A stretch of DNA of 22,145 nucleotides from JAAYZK01 sp964535025. GTDB taxonomy: Bacteria > Planctomycetota > Phycisphaerae > SM23-33 > FEN-1343. The translations under genes were made by a program, and so were the position numbers. The notes under the pieces are model-generated. The model did not search any database. It worked only from the letters and a program-made list of their open reading frames with translations, and had not been told where the DNA came from. Of the stretch, positions 1 through 6,251 are shown in pieces (position 1 is the first letter of the stretch; each line of letters starts with the position of its first letter). The DNA is taken from assembly GCA_964535025.1 (NCBI GenBank), contig CAZHRW010000121.1, positions 1 to 22,145 on the forward strand, written 5' to 3'.

Positions 1-1032
1 GCCGGGCGCCCCGGGGGCCCGTGCGCCCTTTGCCGGCGGGCCCCCCCGGGGCGAGACCGACCCCCGCCGCAGCCGCGGGATCCGCCGGAGGTGCTCCCAG
101 CGGGTGTGGACCGGCTCGCAGCAGCCGTAGCAGTTCAGGCCGAACCGCTCGAGCAGGGGCAGTTGGTACGGCAGGATGAACTCGGCGAACATCGCCGGGG
201 AGATGCCGACGGTCTCCTGGCTTTCGGCGAAGCCCCAGACGTCCTTGAGGCGGACCGGATCGCCCTCCGTCCAGTCGTCGGCGGGCAGTTCGTCGGTGTA
301 GGCGACGCCGCCGGAGCCGACGTAGCCGTCGGTGGTGTTCAGCGTGAGCAGCCCCTCGCGCTCGAACCAGGTGAGGTAGGCCATCTGGTCGTCCCGCAGG
401 AACGCCATCAGCCGGTGGACGTTGTCCGGCTCGTCGATCATCGCGAGCATGAAGCGTTCGAGGCCGACCAGGTAGATCGCCACCATGGTCAGCCCGCAGG
501 TCCAGCCGAACCAGCCCTTCAGCCGCGGCGTCAGCAGGTCGCCGAACAGCTCGTCGGCGCCGGCCATGCGGCGGGCGGTCTCGGCGCGGTCGACGGTCGG
601 ACGGCGGGGGTGGACCCTGGCCAGGTCGGCCGGGAGGTTCTTCAGCGGCGGGTCCCATACGTAGCTGCCGCGATCGGCGCCGTGCGTGTAGGGGATTTCG
701 ACGCCGTACCCGTCGTCGCGGACGATCCACCGCACGTCGAAGCACGGCTCGAGGGCGTTGTCGTCGTCGATGTGCTCGGCCCAGAAGACCTTCCCGCGCA
801 TCTGCAGCTCCCACGCCCGCAGGAGGGGGTCTTCGCACTGGCACGACGCGGGCGGCACGAGCTCGGGCCAGCTTCCCTCGGGGAAGCACAGCACGACGGG
901 CCGGCCGGGCTCGAGGGCGTTGAGGGCCTTGAGGCGGGCCTTTCGCTCGGCCATCTCGCCCCGCTCCGCGTGGGCGCGCAGCGTGGCGGCCAGGCGGCGG
1001 AGGATCTCGCGGTCGCGGGGCGTGACGGGCAT
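1..1032 (-). CDS. UroD-like (uroporphyrinogen decarboxylase superfamily) protein, 3' end cut off
   Basis: The reading frame is open from the ATG at 1032 to the window edge (344 codons). The protein has the feel of UroD-fold proteins that planctomycetes carry in multiple copies: a mid-section with TTDGYVGSGG, then a C-terminal block LNCYGCCEPVHTRWEHLRRIPRLR. In this superfamily true HemE decarboxylates uroporphyrinogen III, while MtaA/CmuA-like members transfer methyl groups to or from corrinoids. The CYGCCEP cysteine block argues for the corrinoid or unknown-function branch, not HemE. The start is supported by AGGA about 8 bases upstream, overlapping the TGA of the GH116 gene, so the two genes are probably translationally coupled. 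The last 20 codons (positions 1-63) lose the family pattern and become almost pure G and C, which may be poor sequence at a contig end. The substrate is unknown. Confidence 0.7.
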   Translation of the reverse strand, partial: MPVTPRDREILRRLAATLRAHAERGEMAERKARLKALNALEPGRPVVLCFPEGSWPELVPPASCQCEDPLLRAWELQMRGKVFWAEHIDDDNALEPCFDVRWIVRDDGYGVEIPYTHGADRGSYVWDPPLKNLPADLARVHPRRPTVDRAETARRMAGADELFGDLLTPRLKGWFGWTCGLTMVAIYLVGLERFMLAMIDEPDNVHRLMAFLRDDQMAYLTWFEREGLLTLNTTDGYVGSGGVAYTDELPADDWTEGDPVRLKDVWGFAESQETVGISPAMFAEFILPYQLPLLERFGLNCYGCCEPVHTRWEHLRRIPRLRRGSVSPRGGPPAKGARAPGAPG

Positions 1033-1040
1033 GGGGTTCC

Positions 1041-3494
1041 TCACTTGCAGGCGGCGTGCTCGATCCGCTCGACGTCGATCGTCCCGCTGACGATCTCCAG
1101 AAACGGCTCGCCGTCGCGGACCCCGGCGGTGCCGTAGCCGGTGGCGGTGGCCAGGAAGGACCGGACGTCCCCGCCGACGCGCGGGGCGATGGTCAGGACC
1201 TTCGTGACGGCATCGTAGCGGATGCCCGTCAGCCCTTCCAGCAGGGCGTACGAGGCCAGGGCCCGCGCGTACCAGTGGCCGCACTCGAATTCGTTGAAGG
1301 GGTTGCGGACCCGCCCGTCGTAACGGTCGCGGCAGGCGCGGACGATCCGCAGTCCCTCGTCGACGCGGCCGGCGAACATCAGGTGCGAGGCGACCTGGTA
1401 CTCGATGCCGGTCCATACCTCGTTGGAGTAGACGAACGGCAGGGAGAGCGCGCCGCCCTTGGGCCACGTGCACAGCAGCAGGCCCGCTTCGTCGCCGAGG
1501 GCGTAGGTCGGCCGCTGGGGGTTGGTGTGGTCGAGAAGGCTCTCGCGGAAGTTGTGGGCAAAGACGGCCTGGAGGTGGCCGGTCACCTTGGCCGGGTCGA
1601 GGATCTCCCCCACGCCGCACACCGCCGCCAGCCACGCGCCCAGGACGCCGTCCGACAGGCAGCCGGTGCCGTACTGGTACTTGGGGCCTTCGGCCTTCAG
1701 CAGCTCCAGCGCCTCGGGCGTGTAGGACTTGTGGATCGACTCGACCCGCGTCGGGTCGCCGGCGTGCAGGTCCGCCCAGCGGATCCGCTGGATGAAGTAG
1801 TCTCCGTCGAACAGTTCGGTCTCGATCGCTCGGCGGGAGCGGTCGCGCAGCTCGGCCCAGGCGGCGGCGTCTTCGCCGAGCGCCTCGGCCATCGCGGCCG
1901 CGGCGGTCAGGGCGCCGAGGTAGATCGACGAGCACATCCCGTCGGGGCCCCAGAATTCGATGTCGTAGGTGTTATGGTGGGGCTCGACGAGCAGCCCCGT
2001 GCGGTCGGGGTCCCAGGTGGCGATGCAGTAATCCAGCGAGGCTCTCACCCGCGGCCACAGGCGGCGCAGCCAGTCGAGGTCGCCGCTGATCCGCCAGTCG
2101 CGGTAGACCTTCATGATGCCCCCGAGCTGCCCGTCGGCGGCGGCGTGGAAGCTGTGGTCGCTGTGGGGTCGGATCGGCAGGGTGGCCCGGAAGACCTGGT
2201 GGCCGCGATCGTCCTGGTTCTCGTGGAACTCGGTCGCCCGGAGGGACCGTTCCAGCGACGGGAACAGGTGGGCCAGGGCCTGGGCGTAGTTCCACACGTG
2301 CGTGCACGAGCCGGCGCAGCAGCCGGCGCTGTCGCAGCAGCCCTCCCAGCACCACAGGCGGCCGTCGTCCTGGCGGAGCACCGTGGGGCTCTTGAGGATC
2401 GTCAGGTTGGCCGCGACGGCCTCGACGACCTCGTCGGGCAGCGTCGTGTCGTGGAAGCAGTCGGCGAAGCGGGCCGACCGCTCGCGCAGGGCGTCGTACT
2501 GCTCGGCCCACGCGGCGGTGACGGCCTCGATCGCGTCGAACCGCGCGGCGTACCAGGGCCGGTAGGTGGCGGTTTGACATCCGCCGGCCGCGTGGCCGGG
2601 TCGGTCGGGGTCGGGGGCGTAACAGACGTCCGAGGCCGGCACATACCACGCCAGGCGGACGCGGACGGTGCGGCGTTGGCCGGCGGCGAGGGTCATCGGC
2701 ACGTAGAGGCTCCCGCCGTCGGACGGCGGGCCGTCGGCGTGGGCGGGCCGGTCGGGCGCCTCGCCGCGTTCGATCGTCCGCCAGAGCATCGTCAGCGGGT
2801 CGAACCACCCCCTGCGAAACCATGCCGCGTCGGCGCGGACGTCGCCGTCGTCGGTGGTGACGCTCAGGGCCCCCTCGGCGCCGGGCCGCTCGGGCAGGGC
2901 CCCCTGGCGGAGGATGACGCCGCCGTCGGTCCGCTCGACATGCCGGGCGGCGCCGTCGGTGTCGGCCAGGACGTTGCGGGCGTGGAAGGAGAAGACCACC
3001 TCCAGGGCGCCGCCGGTGGGGTTGGTCAGCGTGTATTCCAAGGCGGCGACGGGCCAGGACGTGGCGTCGGCGTCGGGGGGCGTGAAGGGGCTCCAGCCGG
3101 TGACGGCCGCGTCGAGCGGCATCGCCGGGTCGGTCAGCGTGACCGTCGCGAAGGGGAAGCGCGCCTCGAAGGCGGCCCGGCGGAACCGCCGCAGGCCGAA
3201 CTGCGTGTGAGCGCCGCCGGTGCCCGCCCCGGCGGTCGGGTGCCAGGGATGCATCACCTTCCAGCCGGGCACGGGCCCTTCCAGGACGCGGGCGCCGCCG
3301 GGGGCGCCCTTGACGGATGCCGCGGCGAACAGGGCCGGGCGGGCCTGGATGTCGGGTTTGTGCCGCAGGGACGTGTGCGACAGCCCGCCGGTCCCGTCCA
3401 GGCAGATCATCCCGGCGCCGATCCCCCCCAGGGGGAACGCCACGTAGTGGAGGTGCTCGCCGGTGTACGGTCCGCGATAGGCATGGGCGCCCAT
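1041..3494 (-). CDS. GH116 glycoside hydrolase, non-lysosomal glucosylceramidase (GBA2)-like
   Basis: An 817-residue protein. It opens with a GBA2 N-terminal beta domain (HYVAFPLGGIGAGMICLDGTG at about 16-36) and continues into the (alpha/alpha)6 catalytic domain (DUF608). The family hydrolyses beta-glucosides or beta-xylosides with retention. By analogy with human GBA2, Glu504, just before the HNTYD motif, is the candidate nucleophile, and Asp615 in CLSDGVLGAW is the candidate acid/base. No signal peptide is apparent, so it is likely cytoplasmic. The ATG at 3494 is chosen over one 30 codons upstream because GGAG lies 8 bases before it and the upstream residues are low-complexity and would run into the REP pair. 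The UroD-like gene follows 8 bases downstream. The natural substrate cannot be read from sequence; plant or algal glycoside turnover is a guess. Confidence 0.88.
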   Translation of the reverse strand: MGAHAYRGPYTGEHLHYVAFPLGGIGAGMICLDGTGGLSHTSLRHKPDIQARPALFAAASVKGAPGGARVLEGPVPGWKVMHPWHPTAGAGTGGAHTQFGLRRFRRAAFEARFPFATVTLTDPAMPLDAAVTGWSPFTPPDADATSWPVAALEYTLTNPTGGALEVVFSFHARNVLADTDGAARHVERTDGGVILRQGALPERPGAEGALSVTTDDGDVRADAAWFRRGWFDPLTMLWRTIERGEAPDRPAHADGPPSDGGSLYVPMTLAAGQRRTVRVRLAWYVPASDVCYAPDPDRPGHAAGGCQTATYRPWYAARFDAIEAVTAAWAEQYDALRERSARFADCFHDTTLPDEVVEAVAANLTILKSPTVLRQDDGRLWCWEGCCDSAGCCAGSCTHVWNYAQALAHLFPSLERSLRATEFHENQDDRGHQVFRATLPIRPHSDHSFHAAADGQLGGIMKVYRDWRISGDLDWLRRLWPRVRASLDYCIATWDPDRTGLLVEPHHNTYDIEFWGPDGMCSSIYLGALTAAAAMAEALGEDAAAWAELRDRSRRAIETELFDGDYFIQRIRWADLHAGDPTRVESIHKSYTPEALELLKAEGPKYQYGTGCLSDGVLGAWLAAVCGVGEILDPAKVTGHLQAVFAHNFRESLLDHTNPQRPTYALGDEAGLLLCTWPKGGALSLPFVYSNEVWTGIEYQVASHLMFAGRVDEGLRIVRACRDRYDGRVRNPFNEFECGHWYARALASYALLEGLTGIRYDAVTKVLTIAPRVGGDVRSFLATATGYGTAGVRDGEPFLEIVSGTIDVERIEHAACK

Positions 3495-3513
3495 GGTTCG
3501 ATCTCCGTGGAAT

Positions 3514-3599
3514 GCAGGGACAGGCCTTGTGCCTGCCCGCGACGGCGGCGCACGGTGCGTCGGGGGATAGTCGCGGGCGACCACAAGGGTCGCCCCTAC
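3514..3599. repeat. Pair of inverted REP-like hairpin elements
   Basis: Two 30-base arms, 3514-3543 and 3570-3599, lie in opposite orientation around 26 bases. Reverse-complementing the second and aligning it to the first gives 22 of 30 identities, including the CTTGT loop and the CCCGCGAC end. Each arm folds by itself: GGGCGACC/GGTCGCCC is a perfect 8-bp stem in the second, and the first has the same stem with one A-C mismatch. Six of the eight differences are three stem pairs changed on both sides, so pairing is kept. The second arm resembles, from memory, a GC-rich palindromic repeat seen in many bacterial genomes. The pair fills most of the 107-base gap between pgi and the GH116 gene. Confidence 0.75.
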
Positions 3600-3601
3600 A
3601 G

Positions 3602-5002
3602 TCAGAGCAGGTAATTCTTATTGATCCGCGCGTACGGCTTGATTTCCTTGGCGAGGTCCTCGTAGCCGTCGCGGCCCATCAGGGCGAAGGTGGCCTGCTT
3701 GCCCAGTTCGACGGCGGGCTGGTTGTAGGCGTTGATGTCGAGCAGCTCGCCCATCAGGCTGGTGGTGTACTCGTAGAGGTAGAAGAACTCGCCGACGGCG
3801 CCGGGGGTGATCTCGGGGAACTTGATCGTCACCGTCGGGCGGGCGGAGACGGCCATGGCGTATTCGGTGGCGACCTTCTCGGCGGTGATCAGCTTGCTGA
3901 GCCGCTGGTTGCGCAGGTAGCCCAGGCCGGGGATCTCGGCGAAGGCGTCGGGGACCCGCACGTCGCGGGGGTGTTTCTTGACCTCCAGGAAGATCGTCAG
4001 CTTGTCGTTGGGCCCCTCGCGGTAGAGCTGGATCTGGCTGTGCTGGTCGGTGGCGCCGAGGGCCTTGATGGGCGTGGGCCCGACGAAGACCTCCTCGCCG
4101 CGGCGATTGGCGGCCTTGCCGAGGCTCTCGGCCCAGAGTTGGCGGTACCAGTCGGCCAGCAGGTACAGCCGGTTGGAGTAGGGCATCATGACGTGCATGG
4201 GCTTGCCCTTGCGGGCGGCCATCAGGTAGCTGATCGCCGCGAGCATCCCGGCGGGGTTGGCGGCCCAGTCGGCCTCGGCGCAGCGGCGGGCCATGTCGGC
4301 GGCGCCGGCGAGCAGGGCGTCGATGTCGATGTTGCACATCGCGGCGCTGAACAGCCCGACGGGACTGAGGACGCTGAACCGCCCGCCGACGTCGCCGGGG
4401 ACGACCAGCGTGGCGTAGCCGTCCTGGCGGGCGATGCGGTTGAGCGTGCCTTGCTCGGCGTCGGTGGTGGCCACGATGTGGCCGGCGAACGACTCGCCGA
4501 GCCGCCGGCGGAGCAGGTCGCGGAAGATCATGAACTGGCTGGCCGTCTCGGCGGTCTCCCCGCTCTTGGAGATGACGTTGAAGACGGCCGTCTGCAGGCG
4601 GCGGCCCAGCAGGTCCATCACGTCGCGGATGGCGGCGGGGTCGACGTTGTCGAGCACGAACAGCCGCGGCGCCTTGCGCTTGGCGTTGGACAGCAGGTTG
4701 TACGTCGCGGGGTTCAGCGCCGCCTGGAGGGCGATGTTGCCCAGGGCCGACCCGCCGATGCCCAGCACGACCAGGTCGGTGCAGCCAGGCTGCACGTTGC
4801 CCACGACGGCCATGACGCTGTCGCGGTAGTCCCGTCGCGACGGCAGCGTGGCGTAGCCCAGCTCGCCCCGCCCGACCTGGGCGGCCACCGTCTGCTGGGC
4901 GGCGGTCATCCGATCGCCGATCCACGCCAGGTCGCCGGGGGTGATGCCGTGCTCGGCGCCGACGACCTTGTCGGTCGCGTGCTTCCAGTACAGTTGGATC
5001 AT
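3602..5002 (-). CDS. pgi: Glucose-6-phosphate isomerase
   Basis: A 466-residue PGI that interconverts glucose 6-phosphate and fructose 6-phosphate in the cytoplasm. Visible motifs are GIGGSALG (81-88), the phosphate-binding SKSGET (145-150), GGRFSVLSPVGL (206-217), a catalytic glutamate in AESLGK (about 292), the histidine in ATDQHSQ (321), and a C-terminal lysine in ELGKQATFALMG. Length fits the short bacterial form, not the 550-residue enterobacterial form. The ATG at 5002 is chosen because AAGGA lies 7 bases upstream; an in-frame ATG 12 codons earlier has no such site. The gene diverges from purM. Its product sits at the entry to glycolysis, which fits neighbouring sugar-releasing enzymes, but no operon link is shown. 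Confidence 0.96.
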   Translation of the reverse strand: MIQLYWKHATDKVVGAEHGITPGDLAWIGDRMTAAQQTVAAQVGRGELGYATLPSRRDYRDSVMAVVGNVQPGCTDLVVLGIGGSALGNIALQAALNPATYNLLSNAKRKAPRLFVLDNVDPAAIRDVMDLLGRRLQTAVFNVISKSGETAETASQFMIFRDLLRRRLGESFAGHIVATTDAEQGTLNRIARQDGYATLVVPGDVGGRFSVLSPVGLFSAAMCNIDIDALLAGAADMARRCAEADWAANPAGMLAAISYLMAARKGKPMHVMMPYSNRLYLLADWYRQLWAESLGKAANRRGEEVFVGPTPIKALGATDQHSQIQLYREGPNDKLTIFLEVKKHPRDVRVPDAFAEIPGLGYLRNQRLSKLITAEKVATEYAMAVSARPTVTIKFPEITPGAVGEFFYLYEYTTSLMGELLDINAYNQPAVELGKQATFALMGRDGYEDLAKEIKPYARINKNYLL

Positions 5003-5041
5003 GATGCGTTCCTTTGCGTTATGGGTTGGCTGACGCATCCA

Positions 5042-5070
5042 TCTCTATCGCCGACCGCCCGGCGATGCAA
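5042..5070 (-). promoter_or_regulatory. Putative pgi promoter with a dyad in the spacer
   Basis: Read on the minus strand, TTGCAT (5065-5070) and TAGAGA (5042-5047) are 17 bases apart, about 40 bases before the pgi start codon. The -10 match is only moderate. A perfect 7-bp inverted repeat, ATCGCCG/CGGCGAT with a 6-base centre (5047-5066), lies almost exactly between the two hexamers, where a repressor would block the polymerase. No regulator can be named. Confidence 0.4.
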
Positions 5071-5086
5071 GGCCGCACCGATGCGC

Positions 5087-5114
5087 TTGAAACCGGCGGC
5101 GGCGCTGCTAAGAT
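5087..5114 (+). promoter_or_regulatory. purM promoter, predicted leaderless
   Basis: TTGAAA (5087-5092) and TAAGAT (5109-5114) are separated by 16 bases. Only 7 bases separate the -10 from the ATG at 5122, so transcription should begin at or next to the start codon. No Shine-Dalgarno sequence is present upstream, consistent with this. Confidence 0.65.
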
Positions 5115-5121
5115 GGCGACC

Positions 5122-6219
5122 ATGTCACGCAAACCGACCACACCCGCCGGCCGCCGGCCGGCGATCACGTATAAGCAGTCCGGGGTCGACATCGACGCCG
5201 GCGAGGCCATGGTCGAGCGGATCAAGCCCCTGGTCCGCCGGACGTTCGGCCCGCGGGTGATGGGCCGGTTGGGCGGGTTCGCCGGGCTGTTCCGGCTGGA
5301 CTACAACGAGAAGCTCTTCCAGCGGAACTATCGCGATCCGGTCCTGGTCGCCTGCACCGACGGGGTCGGCACGAAGCTCAAGGTCGCCTTCGCCGCCGAG
5401 AAAGTCGACACCGTGGGGATCGACCTGGTGGCGATGAACGTCAACGACCTGATCTGCTGCGGGGCCGAGCCGCTGTTCTTCCTGGACTACCTCGGCGTCG
5501 GCAAGCTCGATCCGGCCCGCATGGAGGCGATCGTTCGCGGGATCACCGACGGGTGCCTGGCCGCCGACTGCGCCCTGCTGGGTGGAGAGACGGCCGAGAT
5601 GCCCGACTTCTACGACGCCGACGAGTTCGACATGGCCGGCTTCGCCGTCGGTGTCGTCGAACGCAACCGCATCATCGACGGGTCGACCGTCGAGCCCGGC
5701 GACGTGGTCATCGCGCTGGCTTCCGACGGGCTGCACTCCAACGGGTTCGGCCTGGCGCGGAAGGTGCTGCTGGAGCGGGCGGGGTTCAAGCTCGACGACG
5801 CCCCGGCCGAGCTGGAAGGCGCGTCGATCGCCCAGGCGCTGCTGGCCCCGACGCGGATCTACGTCAAGCCGGTGCTGAACGTCCTGCACCACTACCGCGT
5901 CAAGCGGGTCGTCAAGGCCATGGCGCACATCACCGGCGGCGGCCTGGGCGGGAACCTGCCGCGGGTCCTGCCGGCGGGGCTGACGGCTCGACTGAAGCGC
6001 AGCAGTTGGCAGATCCCGCCGATTTTCCGTCTCATCCAGGACGCCGGGCCCGTCGACGAGCCGGAGATGCACCGCGTGTTCAACATGGGCGTCGGCTTCG
6101 TCCTGGTCGTCGCCGCCAGCTTCGCCCCGTCGGTCATGGCGCGCCTGCGCCGCGGCGGGGAGCGCTGCTGGGAGCTGGGCAAGATCAAGACCGGCGGCGG
6201 CGAGATCGAGTGGTCGTGA
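5122..6219 (+). CDS. purM: Phosphoribosylformylglycinamidine cyclo-ligase (AIR synthetase)
   Basis: A 365-residue PurM, which closes formylglycinamidine ribonucleotide to aminoimidazole ribonucleotide using ATP in purine synthesis. Motifs are ITYKQSGVDIDAG near the N-terminus, TDGVGTKLKVAF (from 79), GGETAEMPDFY (from 154), the HITGGGLGGNLPRVLP block and NMGVGFVLVV near the C-terminus. The start at 5122 is preferred over in-frame ATGs at 5014 and 5113 because the predicted -10 ends at 5114, overlapping the latter. This leaves a short 14-residue extension compared with typical PurM. A polysaccharide lyase begins 32 bases after the stop on the same strand, an unusual partner for a purine gene. 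purA lies elsewhere in the window on the opposite strand. Confidence 0.96.
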   Translation: MSRKPTTPAGRRPAITYKQSGVDIDAGEAMVERIKPLVRRTFGPRVMGRLGGFAGLFRLDYNEKLFQRNYRDPVLVACTDGVGTKLKVAFAAEKVDTVGIDLVAMNVNDLICCGAEPLFFLDYLGVGKLDPARMEAIVRGITDGCLAADCALLGGETAEMPDFYDADEFDMAGFAVGVVERNRIIDGSTVEPGDVVIALASDGLHSNGFGLARKVLLERAGFKLDDAPAELEGASIAQALLAPTRIYVKPVLNVLHHYRVKRVVKAMAHITGGGLGGNLPRVLPAGLTARLKRSSWQIPPIFRLIQDAGPVDEPEMHRVFNMGVGFVLVVAASFAPSVMARLRRGGERCWELGKIKTGGGEIEWS

Positions 6220-6251
6220 GCCGCGACGAACGATCCCGAAGGAGGTTTCCC

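Noticed and set aside
3495..3584. Longer N-terminus for the GH116 protein
   Set aside because: The extra 30 codons would be translated from the REP pair, and the inner ATG has a good ribosome site.
1056..3614. 852-codon open frame on the plus strand opposite the GH116 gene
   Set aside because: It is antisense to a clearly recognised gene, shows no family motifs, and its Val/Gly/Asp/Arg-heavy composition is what the reverse of GC-rich codons gives.
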